Source: Dryas octopetala
Lineage: Eukaryota; Streptophyta; Magnoliopsida; Rosales; Rosaceae
Length of the DNA stretch: 64,000 bases
Direction of reading: 5' to 3'
Assembly: GCA_963921425.1 (NCBI GenBank)
Contig: OY992832.1
Span: forward strand, 17,892,835-17,956,834
The notes under the pieces are model-generated. The model made no database searches. It saw only the letters and a list, made by a program, of their open reading frames with translations, and was not told the DNA's origin. Both the position numbers and the translations under genes were made by a program. Below are positions 12,101-23,967 of the stretch, one piece after another (within the stretch, counting starts at the first letter, position 1; each line of letters opens with the position of its first letter).

Positions 12101-15100
12101 TCTTGGTGAAGTGGTATGTTTAGTCCCATGTAGCATCCTCTTTGACATTGTGGTTATATATTACACTTAACACTGTGTATATGATCATGTAATTGATTCA
12201 ACAAGTGCATTTACTAATAGGGAGTGAAGCGTGTGTCAAAGGCTGTTTGTGGTGCTGGGAAAGAACTTCAGCTTATTGTCCTAAATCATCTCCAGGTGCT
12301 TTATTGTTAGCTCTTGCAGTTGATGCAATATTTTTTGTTAGGAGCAATTAATTTTTGTCGTACTTTCTGTTGAGGTCATATTGTTGGAAAAGCTACAGCA
12401 TTTGATAGATTCTTGATCACAATCTATATCAGAATGCAATGCTTCTCATATATGGATATGGAATTGGCAGAAATAGGACACATTGAGAACCTGTTTTGAA
12501 GTTCACAATTAAAGTTTTCTTTGGTTACTGGTATGGGTCAACAATCTGACCCATGTTTATGTTCATCCCCAGAATGTTGTTCAGTGGTAGAACTATTGCC
12601 TAATATATATGCTGTTTTCTAATGTTTCTTCACTTGGGTGGAAACTAAAGATAGCTACCCTCTTCCAGCCTGCAGCAGAAATTATTGCATTCAGGATGGG
12701 AGAACTAAGAGGCCTTTCACGATGGAGAGCACGCTTTCAGGGTATTGGTTTGGATGAGGCACTCATCAATAATGCGACAGAAAAAGCTGGAATGATACTT
12801 GTACAAGTTGAACGGTTTATCAGGGTGCTTTCATCTGTGGTGCAGCAGGTTTGCATTGGATCTCGAATCATTGTTGCTCTTATATCAAGCAGTTTGCCTG
12901 CATTTTTTTTTCTACTGTTCTTTAGTATATCTAGGCTGTAGTCAGAAATGTTAAGTGGTCAGATATTTTCACTAAGATTTACTATTAATTGAGAGAAATT
13001 ATTCCTTTTTTAACACCAAAACCCACGTGAAATTCAAGAAGAATAGATGAAACAACTGGATAACTATCGTATTTCAGGCAATTTGATAGTTAGATACTGT
13101 ACAAAATGAAAAAGAGGACAATTTCTTTGTTAAGGGGAGAGAGTGATCCACGGGTGTGGAGCACGAACGCAGGAAGAAGGAGTCTTTCTTACTCTAAAAA
13201 GTAACCAATGGATTACCATTGAATTGTCTTTATAGCGGGAGTGAGGGAAAGGACTCATAGAGCTCTCCCGTTAGCCCAAAAAGCTATAGGGAGAGCGTAT
13301 ACGAGGGAGTGACCGAATGAACCAATGTGTCTTGCTTATATTCTTGATTGAAATCCTTGATTTCACGAGATGAAAACTGAAAGGGAGAGAGTGAGCCACG
13401 GGTGTGGCGCACGAACAGTCTCTCGGTACTTATGATTTATGCAGTTCTTCCATTAAATTCTGATGTTGTGTTTTCTTTCAGTTTTCAAATTTCTTCAACT
13501 GGCTCTTGAAATGTATAAAGTTACTTATGTCAGAACCTAGTGATCATCATCTTCTACTGTACAATAGGTCTGTGCCAAATATTCCTCTGTGTTTCATCTG
13601 GCTGTCAGCATATGTTTGTTTACTCACACTTTTGGTTTTGGCAGTGAACTTGTTGTTATATTCTTGAAGTTTCTATATGATCAAGATCCTGTTAAGCAGT
13701 TGCTGGAAGCATCGGAAGCCGATCACAGTATTGAAATTGGTTTGTAAGTTATTTTTATATCACACTCACAGACAATCTAGTGTAGAGTACAACCATTTTC
13801 TCAATTAGAATAGTCTATCATGTAGTAACTTTTGTGCATAGCATAGTCAATGATTTTCTAAGGGGGCTGCTATTTGCACACCCTTTTTTTTTCTTTTTGC
13901 ACACCCCTATTAAAAAAAAAAAAAGACTATACAGCCCTTCTTCTTGGCACACCCCTTCTGTTTTTTTTCCCTCCTTTCCACTCGCCCGATCACCACCTTC
14001 CTCGCACCACCACCGTGTGCCACCACCTTCCTCGCACCACCACCACCGCGCGCCACCACCTTCCTCGCAACACCACCACCTTCCTCGCAGCACCACCCAA
14101 AACAGCCACCACAACCAGCCCGGCAGCCCCTCCTCGGCTCCTCCCTTTCTCCTCTCTCTCTCTCTCCTTCCCTCTCTCCTCTCTCCCTTCTCTCTTCCCT
14201 CCCTTTCTCTGTCGCTGCAGTTGGTTCGGTAGACAGCCACCGAACGAAACTAACGGCTTCGGCAGATGACTGCTGAACGAACCCACCGGTTTCGAAGGAT
14301 GGCTGCCGAACGAACCCGCCGATTTCGGCGGATGACTTCCGAACGGTGGTGGTGTGAGGAAGGTGGTGCTGCGTGCCTTTCTCTGGCTTTTCTCTCGGCG
14401 ACGACAACCTCGGCCCTCCCAGCCCAGCCCTGCCACGCGCCTAACCCAGCCCCGCGCCGACCCTCCCAGCCCAGCCCAGCCCTGGCTTTTCTCTCCGGCG
14501 ACGACAACCTCAACCTAACCCACAACATCGGCGTTGTGGTTGGGTGTCGAAGCTCGTTTGTGTTTGCGGCTGGTCTTGGCGGGGTGGCAGGGTTGATAAG
14601 CTAGAGAGAGAAAGGGAGGGAGGAGAGAGAAGGAAAGAGAGAGATGTGGTGGTGCTGCTGCTGCTGCGCGCGGTGGTGCGGGGTGGCTGGGGTGGGGTGT
14701 GTTTGATGGATTAGGGGGGTGTGCAATGAGGAATTTGGTGAGATGATTAATTTTGGGTATTTTGGTAATGAGAAGGGTGTGTTAAAGAGAAATTTTAAAT
14801 TTTAAAAAAGTGAAAGAGGTGTGTAGAAGAAAAGTGTGTGCAAAAAGAAAAAAAAAGGTGTGCAAATAGCAGCACTCTTTTCTAAATGATTGACATGTTT
14901 GGCTTTAACTCTCTTGGAAAGTATGTTTATGTTGTTGCACATATATCTGTATGCATGTTTGTCTATGAAGACAATGGACTGGTGTCCATGCATATCCGTA
15001 ATTATACAAGTATTTGGATTCTCATTTTAGATCTCTAAACAGCATGAAGTTGCCTTTCTTTTTTTCAGGGAAACAATGCGGAGAGTTAGAGAATTAGTTC

Positions 15101-17338
15101 AGTTTGGGGGATTTTCAGATTTTGAACAACTGCAAAGGACATTAGCCATGGAATTTCAACAGATGGAGTCTAGGTATGCAGAGGGTTAGAGAATTAGTTC
15201 AGTTTTGAGGATTTCCATTGCCTCATCTATGAATGTTGGATGGTGTTAGTCTGTATGTCAATATGTTGAACATCGGACATTGTCTTGCCAAATGGTAGTA
15301 AACTTCATTGTCATAAATGGGCATGCTTTGGTTCCTCAAAATGTTACAATATCATTGTTCACTGTTGAAGGACAATGTATTATTGGTTCTCTGACCATAG
15401 AAATGATGCTTTAATGAGTTCAAATCAACATTCTTGTTCTTACTGATTCTAATTATCATACTTTTTTATCTTTTACTGCTGGAAGTATACTTAACTTCAT
15501 TACTTCAACCACTATCAAAGCAGAAATTTCTTTATCCTTTACTCCAAAACTTACCCCTTTATTACATTAAAAAGGAAAATCAAATCCAGCACCCCATTTT
15601 CTTTGATTAACTTAGCACTGAGTCACAGAGACAAAAAACAAGCGAGCTCACACACACATACAAGCGTATATACATACCATCTTCATTGAATAGTGCTGCT
15701 TTTTCTATTTCAACTTATAGATGCCCCCTTGGTCTTTTAGTTTTAAGGAGGCTTTTCTGATGCCGTTTACTACAATTTCAAGAAAGATACTTTGCGAGGA
15801 TTTATTGCCACTTTGCCCTCTTCCAGCTTTGCCAGCATCTTTGTCTACCACCATTCCTATGTCGGTATCGTATTACGAGGTACTTATTATTTTTGCAATT
15901 AAGGATGCTTTGAATTTGCATGGTCATCTAGTAATTTACTTGTTCTTTTATTTAGTAAAATCAAATATAAGTTTCCAATATTTGAATTCATTATCAAACA
16001 TTTGTTTTTTTTTCTCTCTACAGGATGCCTCCCAATCTGTCCCTCCTCATCAGCCCTGTCAACATATGTTTCTCGATTACATATCTTTCCAAATACCAGA
16101 TGAGTCTTTCTCTGGTATTGAAAATTGTATAGGCATTGTGAGAGGGTTTATGCATGACTCGAGAAGTGTAAAGAGGGGTTATACTTCATTAGAAGCTGTA
16201 TTATTGTGTATCCCTGTTGGTTATTACTGTGTCGATCTTTCCTTATATAAGGTAGAGACCTAAATTTACTAAGTGCAGTCATTTTAATTTATGCTTTCTG
16301 GATATCCAATAAGCTGTTTTATATATAACAGGAAAATCAGATTGTTGTGTTATTAAATGAAACAACTACCACTTCTGAAAGCTCTGGAGGTGCCTTTATG
16401 ATGATTGTGCAAGCAAATGACCTTCCATTTGTATCTATCCCAAGATCCACTTGTCTAAACTATTGGAAGTTGCAGAACCTAAAGGTAATTCTTATCTTTG
16501 CTCCCTCATATATTCCTTCAGTTTTTTACTTACAAAAGAAATCCCATAACTCTATATCTCTCTACATCTCAATGTAAATTGCATTTCAGACCCTAGTATT
16601 TCTAGGTATGGTCAAGCTGTTATGCTTAAGCACCTCTGTCAATACAGTGGAACCACTCTTTCTATAACAACATGATGTCAAAATTGAGGCATATGGTTTA
16701 TGTTTGAAAACTGAAACTCCTCCCCTGTTGAAATACTTTTCTTTTTCTTTTTCTTTTTCTTTTGGATGAGTGCTTAAATACTGTTGTTACAGCATTTCTA
16801 TTTGTTAATTTTAGTATCATGTCAGATGTTTATAATCTTCTCTTCTTCCCTCCATTTTTTAACCGTCATTTTGTTTCAACTTCTGTTAGGGCATTATTTT
16901 TTCAACGAATTGAATATCCCAATGCATTTATTTCCTCATTACCTCTTTGTCATGCAATTTCTGTTCCCAAGTTGCTTTGTGGTAATGATACTTTCCCAAA
17001 TATGTACATTTAGGACTCGGTTGTTCACTTGAAAATGGAGAATGAGAAAGTTCGCAGGATACCTCACTCTGTTATTGCTCCCCTGGCAGTTAGCTGTAAG
17101 TCCTTAAAATTGTTTCTCTGTTCATAACAGAAGGAGAGCCAACCAAGTTGTCTCCAACTTTTCTCAATCCAGCATTGTTGGTTCAATTAAACATGGGAAT
17201 TATGCAGTTTTTTTGACATTTCTATTGAATTTTATGGTAACAGCATCGAGAGGCGTGGCTTGTGTTTTTGCTGCAAGAAAGCGTGCCTTGGTCTACATTC
17301 TGGAGGAAGACGAAGATGAAGTCTCGGATGCAGAATGA
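9114..17338 (+). CDS. APC4: Anaphase-promoting complex subunit 4
   Basis: Scaffold subunit of the APC/C ubiquitin ligase. Nineteen exons: 9114-9182, 9273-9384, 9483-9574, 9851-9937, 10238-10477, 10623-10703, 11310-11461, 11760-11920, 12013-12113, 12221-12295, 12669-12848, 13482-13567, 13645-13743, 15069-15173, 15741-15879, 16024-16251, 16332-16484, 17014-17095, 17244-17338. All junctions are GT-AG and phase-consistent, giving 778 residues, the expected size. The N-terminus ([19 protein letters not shown]) leads into the APC4 WD40-like part (for example [15 protein letters not shown] and [12 protein letters not shown]). The long APC4 domain includes [20 protein letters not shown] and ends in an acidic tail ([10 protein letters not shown]). 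For exon 15, the in-frame acceptor is the second AG (15739-15740); the ATG at 15721 is intronic. Intron 13 carries a 1016-bp transposon and intron 11 an odd direct-repeat block, yet the reading frame is intact. Confidence 0.95.
13133..13416. repeat. 36-bp direct repeats flanking a hairpin block, in APC4 intron 11
   Basis: The phrase GAGAGAGTGA.CCACGGGTG followed by TGG.GCACGAAC occurs at 13133-13168 and again at 13381-13416, with three mismatches by my count. Between them lies a strong stem: GCTCTCCC (13262-13269) pairs with GGGAGAGC (13289-13296), with TAGC/GCTA inside. The block may be a small repeat element of unknown class. Confidence 0.7.
13862..14877. mobile_element. hAT-like non-autonomous DNA transposon in APC4 intron 13
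   Basis: It is flanked by a perfect 8-bp duplication TTTTCTAA (13854-13861 and 14878-14885), the length typical of hAT insertions. The left end reads GGGGGCTGCTATTTGCACAC. The reverse complement of the right end reads GAGTGCTGCTATTTGCACAC. Both then run into a T-rich stretch and a second TTTTTGCACACxC motif. The interior is GC-rich and simple-sequence rich (CACCACCTTCCTCGCA repeats, CT tracts, CCGAACGAACCC units) and encodes no transposase. Long ORFs here on both strands are low-complexity artefacts. The GC-rich filling is unlike the AT-rich intron around it and could be captured host sequence. Confidence 0.85.
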
Positions 17339-17689
17339 CTGTTTTATTTCTGTATATTAGATTCTTTCACTCACTATTTAGTTTACTCCCAAGACAAATT
17401 TGTTTTATGGGTTTCGTTGTTTTTACATTCTGTTTCTCAGTGCTTTTCTGATTCCCAAACTACCAAACAGCAAATCCTGCCCTCCATACCCCAAACTATA
17501 ACTAGTGCTAGAATTAAAAAATAAAAATAAAAACCGTTTAACCAGTTTTAATGAATTCTTACCATTATATCTGAAGATGAAAGCAAAGGATGAGGAGGAA
17601 AAAAATAAGAACCATGAAAAGGAAAGCATCAAGAGCTTTAAGCTTATGGTCACCAAAAAAAAAAAAAAATGCTTGAGCAGTTAGTGGAA
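17339..17689. other. APC4 3' flank
   Basis: Probable 3' UTR and downstream spacer of APC4. An A run (17655-17668) is present. No further gene is seen. Confidence 0.6.
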
Positions 17690-17801
17690 GTGTAGAACAA
17701 CTTCTAACGTACAGGGAGGACCTGCGCTCAACGGTAACTTTTACATCTGTGTTCATGTGTTGTAGAAGTTTGAGAAGCACACCAGGGGCAAGATTCGCCA
17801 T
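17690..17801 (-). pseudogene. Fragment of a DUF936-family gene
   Basis: From the ATG at 17801 the minus strand encodes [20 protein letters not shown], the hallmark N-terminus of the plant DUF936 family. A diverged VERRSSL-like stretch follows, and similarity then fades. A frame change would be needed to follow the family pattern further. No later exon is recognisable before APC4. I read it as a truncated, decayed copy of a short first portion of the gene; the family name is from memory of the motif. A gene using a distant downstream exon cannot be wholly excluded. Confidence 0.6.
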
Positions 17802-18063
17802 TTTTACACCTCCAATAGGCCCATAAACAACAACCTAGACTACATAGCTAGAAAGCCTAGAATAACTTAAAACAACATAAACAAGAAATACAAATGACAA
17901 CATAACTAGAATAACTTAAACATACACAAGAAATTGAACCAAAAGCAAAACCCTCTCAACGTGTGAAGAGCTCTTGAAATTTGGATTGGCAATTCTTGCA
18001 TAATACCTGTCTAAGGCATTCATATCCTGAAAGATAGAGGTTGACGGAAAAAGAAAGGAGGAA
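17802..18063. other. Spacer with a short exon-like stretch
   Basis: On the minus strand a segment around 17940-18035 reads DMNALDRYYARIANPNFKSS after an acceptor-like TTTCAG. It could be a gene scrap, but I do not recognise it. The plus strand has a small duplication of CTAGAATAACTTAAA near 17858 and 17906. Confidence 0.35.
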
Positions 18064-18622
18064 GAGGTTGAGGGAAAGAAGAATGGAAGACTACAAAGAG
18101 CAGAAAAGTGGTACAAGGCGAGCCCAGCTGCAGCGTGCTTTTCTTGCTTTTGGATTTGTAGAGTTGTTTTATTTCTCAACCAAATCCATAAATTTGATCC
18201 TCACCGAAAGACCAGTAAAGAATTAGAACAAGTGAAGGCTGAATGAGCTTTGCCAATCTGTGGCATGGAGCCCCCACCTACAACACCACCATGCGAGGCA
18301 GCACTGACCACATATCTCGCTTCTCTGCAGCAGTGTTCATTATGCCCCCTCAAAGATGCGAGGTATGTTGTCGGTGCAGCCTCACTTGGTGGTGTTGTAG
18401 GTCGAGGGCTCCATGCCATAGACTGGCAATGCTCATTCAACCTTGACTTGTTTGTTCTTGCATTAATTTTTCACTGGTGTTTCGGTGAATATCAGGTTTA
18501 TGGATTCGGTTGAGAAATAATACCCAACCCTACAAATACGCAAGCAAAACACACTGCAGCTGGGCTCGCCTAGTACCACTTTTCTGCTCTTTTCAGTGCT
18601 TCCCCTTCTTTTCCTCAACCCC
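18064..18622. repeat. Long imperfect foldback (about 255-bp arms, about 36-nt loop)
   Basis: The left arm (about 18064-18320) and the reverse complement of the right arm (about 18357-18622) align throughout. Shared blocks in order are AGAGCAGAAAAGTGGTAC, GGCGAGCCCAGCTGCAG, ATTTCTCAACC.AATCCATAA, GGCATGGAGCCC and CCTACAACACCACCA. The loop is near 18321-18356. Both arms retain a related coding-like pattern of the type YVV.AAS.GGVVG on one strand. An RNA through this region would form a long, bulged hairpin. No TSD is visible. It may be an inverted duplication of a gene scrap, a hairpin-RNA/young MIRNA-type locus, or a foldback transposon. Confidence 0.85.
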
Positions 18623-18669
18623 TCTTAAATTATTCTCCTAAAAGGAGAGTAGGAGACTTCCTCGATCTA

Positions 18670-19047
18670 TTTTAGGAGTATTTAGGAGGATTGTAGATAA
18701 AAAGTTGTGTAGGATATGGCAAGTAGTGAGTGAAGACTGAAGAGTGGGAAAATTGGGTGGAAATACAATCAGTTAGAATAAAGGAAAAATAAAGAAATTC
18801 AAACCTGAGTATTAAATTAAATATATCTAATATTAATTTGATTTTAAATGTCTCATTGTAATATTTACAATGACAATTTTTAAATTAATAATATTCAAAA
18901 ATGTCAATTTCTCAAGAACACTTTTAACGATGTCAATGTCAAGTTGTGAGAACATAAAACGACAAAACATGATTGTAACTATTATTCTCGAGTTCAAAGC
19001 AACGACATCAAAAGCACGTTAGTTGTGTCAGATTTTCACAAACACAG
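18670..19047. repeat. Left copy of the duplicated flank (D) of the Ty3 element
   Basis: This 378-bp block starts TTTTAGGAGTATTTAGGAGG and ends CACAAACACAG. It recurs at 24268-24657 on the other side of the retrotransposon. By eye the copies differ by one substitution and a 12-bp indel inside a CATTGTAATATTTACAATG palindrome. Confidence 0.95.
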
Positions 19048-19318
19048 TATGCAATGAATTGAGAAAAAAGTGGAGATGATAAAGGAAGAAGAAAGGAGCA
19101 GAGCTCCAATGGAGTCACTGCTGTTATATTCGTAAACCAGAAAATACAAACTGTTTTCCTTTGGAAAGCCACCAGACAATTTAAGGCTTCCCACCCACAA
19201 TTCGTGTGCCACCTGGCCCACTCCCAATAACAACCAAAAGACCCAATCCTAGTTACAATAGTAAAACTGTAATGTAAATGAGTAAATGAGTAACAGTAAA
19301 ATCACAAGGTTCCTAACA
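19048..19318 (-). repeat. 3' LTR, truncated (271 bp)
   Basis: It aligns to 23997-24267 with about eight substitutions by my count. Read on the minus strand it begins TGTTAGGAACC and stops at TTGCATA, where the other LTR continues for 29 more bases. The junction with the host block is CACAG|TATGCA. Confidence 0.92.
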
Positions 19319-19320
19319 AT

Positions 19321-19332
19321 TATTCTCCCCTT
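19321..19332 (-). promoter_or_regulatory. Polypurine tract of the Ty3 element
   Basis: On the minus strand AAGGGGAGAATA lies directly upstream of the 3' LTR start (TGTTAGG). This is the expected place and composition for the plus-strand DNA primer. Confidence 0.8.
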
Positions 19333-19414
19333 GAGTTCAACCTTGTCCACAAGGTTGTGATTGATCTATGACTAATCTTCTATGGTAGAAACTTCTGAGA
19401 TAGAAACTAGTCTG

Positions 19415-22400
19415 CTAAACCTGGAAATTTGGAAACTTAACAACAAATTCATCAAAATCTTCCCAAGTAGCCTCATCTGGAGTGTGTCCCTTCCAATGCA
19501 CCAAAATTTGAACACCTGCAGCATTTCCTTTCCGGTAGATTCTTCTCTGTAAGATTGCTTCTGGCTCAACTTGCACGATTCCCTCTTCTGTGATCAATGG
19601 CAGGACTGCTCCTGGAACAATCTGAGAGCCCAAGTGCTTCTTTAAGCAACTCACATGGAATACTGGATGAACTTTTGTGCCAGTATGGAGTTTCAATTTG
19701 TAAGCCACCTTTCCGATCTTCTCTAGAACCTCATAAGGACCATAGTATCTAGGATGTAATTTATGATGTGAATGTGAAGCTAAAGACTGAAGCTGATAAG
19801 GAACCAACTTAAGATATACAAAATCACCAATAGAAAACTCCATCTCTGTCCTATGCTTATTTCCTTGAACCTGCATTCTGTTTTGAGCAACTTCCATATT
19901 AGTTTTCAACATCTTCAGCATTTTGTCTCTCTCAATGAGGCTTTTCTCCACTGTGTCTAGCCTTGCTGAACCCAACTCATAAGAAGAAATTTGTGGTGGA
20001 AGGTATCCATACACCAACTCAAATGGTGTAGCCTTGGTGGAAGTGTGATAAGCTGTATTGTAGCTCCACTCAGCCCAGGGAAGCCATGTGACCCATTTCT
20101 TCGGTTGGTAGCCAGTGAAACACCTTAAATAGGTTTCTAAACACCTATTTACAACCTCTGTTTGTCCATCACTTTGGGGGTGATAACCAGATGACATACA
20201 CAATTTTGAGCCATGTAGTTTGAACACTTCCTTCCTAAATAAACTGAGGAATATTGGATCTCTATCACTAACAATTGTACTTGGCATTCCATGAAGCTTA
20301 AACACATTGTCAATGAATACTTGAGCTACCACAGCTGCTGTATAGGGGTGTGCCAATGCTATGAAGTGAGCGTATTTAGTGAGCCTGTCCACCACTACCA
20401 AAATCACTGTTTTTCCCTTGCTTAGTGGTAACCCTACAACAAAATCCATGCTTATATCAGTCCACACATGCTCAGGGATTGGCAAAGGCTGCAGCAAACC
20501 TGGAGGGGAGATTGTTTCATACTTGTTTTGCTGGCAAATAGCACATTCAGCTACCCATTGCTTCACATCATTCTTCATACCCTGCCAATAAAACCCTCTT
20601 TTCAGCCTCTGATATGTTTTGAGCACACCTGGATGGCCTGCAGCAGGAGTCGAATGGTGTTCATCAAAAACCTTGTGTCTCCATGGAGAAGATGGACTGA
20701 GAACCACTCTAGCTTGATACTTGAGAAAACCATTATCCACATGAAATTTTCTCAGCCTAGGTTGATCATCAAGGTTAGGATCCAAAGAAGCTACCTCTTG
20801 TAATTTATTAAGGATCCACTCATCCTGCTCTACATGCTTCCTCAATTCATCCAGCCATCCAAAATATGGGTAAGATATGGCTTGGAGCTTAATTGTAGAC
20901 TATTCTAGCTGTTCAGACCCTTGCATTCTTGATAGTGCATCAGCAACCACATTGTCCACACCATGTTTGTACTGGATTTCATAGTCATACCCCAAGAGTT
21001 TGGCTGCCCATTTTTGCTGAAAGGGTGTGTTTGCTCTCTGTGTTAAGAAAAACTTGAGACTATTGTGATCAGTCTTGATCACAAAATGTCTTCCTTGAAG
21101 ATAACTCTGCCATTTCCTGATTGCAGAGACAATTGCAATCAGCTCTTTTTCATAGACTGAAAGGGCTTGATTCCTAGGCCCAAGAGCTTGGCTTGTAAAT
21201 GCTATGGGCCTTCCCCTTTGTTGTAGCACAGCTCCTATCCCATTCCCAGAAGCATCACATTCCAAAGTAAAGGGAATGTTAAAATCAGGGAGAGCCAAAA
21301 CTTGTGGGGATACCATTATATCTTTGAGCTTCTGAAACGCCTCTGTAGCTTCATTATCCCAATGAAATCCATCCTTCTTAGTGAGCTTGTACAATGGTTG
21401 GCAAATTTTGCCATAACCAAGTACAAACTTTCTGTAGTAACCAGTGAGGCCTAAGAAACCTCTCAATTCCTTCACATTTCGAGGTACTGGCCAATCCACA
21501 ATGGCCTTGAGCTTGGAGGGATCAGCAGAAACCCCTTCCCTGGAGACTATATGGCCCGAATACTCCACTTTACATTGTCCGAAAGCACATTTTTGTTTCT
21601 TAACATATAGCTGATTGTCTTGTAATACTTGCAAAGCCTGTTGAAGGTGTTTCAAATGATCCTCCCAAGTGCTGCTATAGATTAGGATGTCATCAAAAAA
21701 TACCAGAAGAAATTTCCTCAAATAGGGCTTAAACAAATCATTCATCAAGTTTTGGAAAGTGGCTGGAGCATTGGTAAGCCCAAATGGCATCACCATAAAT
21801 TCATAGTGTCTTTCATGAGTTCTGAAGGCTGTCTTTTCAATATCTTCAGAGCTCATTCTTATCTGGTGATAGCCTGATCTCAAGTCCAATTTGGTGAAGT
21901 ATTGGGCACCAAATAGTTCAACCAGCAAGTCGTCAATAAGAGGAATTGGGTACTTGTCCTTGATTGTGAGTTGATTGAGCTCCCTATAGTCCATGCACAT
22001 CCTCCAAGTGCCTTCTTTTTCTTAACTAGCAGCACGGGTGAAGAGAAAGGACTGTGACTAGGCCTTATAAACCCGAAATTGAGCAATTCTTGGACTGCTT
22101 TCTCAATCTCTGTCTTTTGTAATGGTCCATAATGGTAGGGCCTTATACTTGGGGGTTTCGCACCATGAACCATGGGTATTTTGTGATCATGAGGCCTGCT
22201 GGGAGGCAATGTAGATGGAGTTTGAAACACTGCGTCGAAAGAATGTAACACAGTCTGCAATTCCTCCATTTGCTTGCTGCTCAAATCACTGGCCTCAAGT
22301 TTTTCAGCCTCAATTGAATACAAGAGTAGGCCCAAACTAGAAGTCATTAACTCCTTTTCAATCTGATGTAGAGATGCTTCTTGAATTAAGGGGGCTTGAG

Positions 22401-23925
22401 TATCAATACTAGACAAGTGGTATGGGATTGAATTCACAATGAACTCCATAGTGAGGAGTTGGAAATCCCACAAAATTGGGCTTACAGAGGCTAGCCACTT
22501 GATTCCCAATACTACGTCACAACCTCCTAAAGGCAATACATACATTTCAGCATCATAAGTATAACTCCCCATATCTAAAGGAGCCTTCAAACACCCACTG
22601 CTTTTTACTTTCCCACCATCTGCAATCATGACCTCAAACTGATTGGTTGTGTGAGCTAACCACCCCATTCTTTTAACCAACCTAGAGTCCACAAAATTAT
22701 GTGTACTCCCAGAATCTAACAGCACTCTCACAGCACAATTCCCAATCATTCCCTTCACTTTCATGGTTTTGAGTGACTGTTTGGCTTCAGTGCCATAAAA
22801 TGCACACTCACTTAACTCCATATGTTGCAACGCACCCATAGAATCAGTGGTGTTTCCCTTGTCCACCACAAGCTCCTCATCTGTAAATTCCCCTTCCTCA
22901 ATATCAAAGTTCACATCAAGCAAGAGAAGTTGCTTTTGATTGCACCGATGGCCCCTAGTATACTTCTCATCACAGTAGAAACAAAGCCCTTTGGACCTCT
23001 TGTTTTGCACCTCCTCTGGAGTGAGTTTTCTAACGGGTATATTACCAAACTTGGAAAGGGTGTTGGATCCAAATTTAGTGGCTGTATTGGTGTGGATTGG
23101 TGGAGCTGGAAGGGCTAATGGTTGGGTTTTAACATTGGGGTTGGATTTGGGCGGAACAGGTTTCAATTCAGTGAGCTCGGTATCTATTTGAACAGCAATG
23201 GAAATTGCCTCATGAACAGTGGCTGGTTTAAATAGCTTAACATCAAATTTCAACTCATTTTTTAAACCACCCAGAAAGCAACTCTTAAGCAACACAGGTC
23301 CAACATCTCTAGTACGAGTAGCTAATCGACGAAATTCATAGATATAGTCCTTAAGAGTACCCGTTTGCTTGAGCTTAAACAGTGCCTCGGCACTATCATC
23401 AAATTCAGAAGGCCCAAACTCTTTGCAAAAGGCCCCGATGAAGTCCTCCCAACGAGGCGTGGTGACAAGGCAGTTCATCCACCTAAACCACTGCAAGGCT
23501 TCATGCTCAAGGTTAAAGGAGACGGTAACCACCTTCTGATGCTCCGGCATGTTGTAGAAGGTGAAGAATTGCTCCGCCTTGTAGATCCAGGTGAGCGGGT
23601 CGTCGCCGGCAGCGAATCGAGGAAATTCGAGCCGAGGCTGCCATTGGTGACGTTGCTGAGCTCCCCCACCCCCATCAGCATCGATACGCCGTCGAAAATG
23701 AAAATGGCCACCAGCCGCAACCTCTGCCTCGTCATCAGAGCCGCCACCCCCACCACGAGCAAGATCGCGACGAAGCTGGGCAAAGTAAGGGGCGAGGCGG
23801 TCATCGATCGTGTCAGGGAGGGAATTGCGGAGGGCCTGGAGGTCGGCGGTGAGAGTACCAACCGAGGTTTCAATGGTAGTGAAACGGGTCTCCATTTTAC
23901 GATGTCGAGTCAAATAGCGGGGCAT
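19415..23925 (-). pseudogene. Ty3 gag-pol polyprotein gene, disrupted
   Basis: Reading from the ATG at 23925: gag with CFYCDEKYTRGHRC zinc knuckle, aspartic protease (LLDSGSTHNFVD), RT with FFDDILIYS, RNase H (LECDASGNGIGAVL and VVADALSR), integrase zinc finger (H-H-C-C with CAICQQNK), DDE core (WTDISMDFV, IVSDRDPIF), and a terminal chromodomain (LVHWKGHTPDEATWEDFDEF). There are two lesions. In an A-run near 22016-22020 a one-base loss shifts the frame just before the RT block MCMDYRELNQL. A TAG at 20902-20900 interrupts the RNase H to integrase linker in frame. Everything else reads open, so decay is recent. The family normally uses one continuous polyprotein. Confidence 0.93.
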
Positions 23926-23952
23926 AAAAGGAAGGGAACAGAGGATCGGGTT

Positions 23953-23965
23953 GGCTCTGATACCA
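23953..23965 (-). promoter_or_regulatory. Primer-binding site (initiator tRNA-Met)
   Basis: On the minus strand TGGTATCAGAGCC, the common plant PBS for tRNA-iMet, follows a 2-nt spacer after the LTR end CACCA. This fixes the true inner end of the 5' LTR at 23968 and shows that the 3' LTR is cut short. Confidence 0.88.
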
Positions 23966-23967
23966 AA

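Noticed and set aside
13818..14604. Cluster of ORFs over 90 codons on both strands
   Set aside because: All lie in the simple-sequence interior of the hAT-like element; compositions are Pro/Ser/Arg/Gly runs, with no protein family.
15721..15740. ATG at 15721 as an alternative APC4 exon start
   Set aside because: The acceptor at 15720 puts the exon out of frame; the acceptor at 15740 restores the conserved frame.
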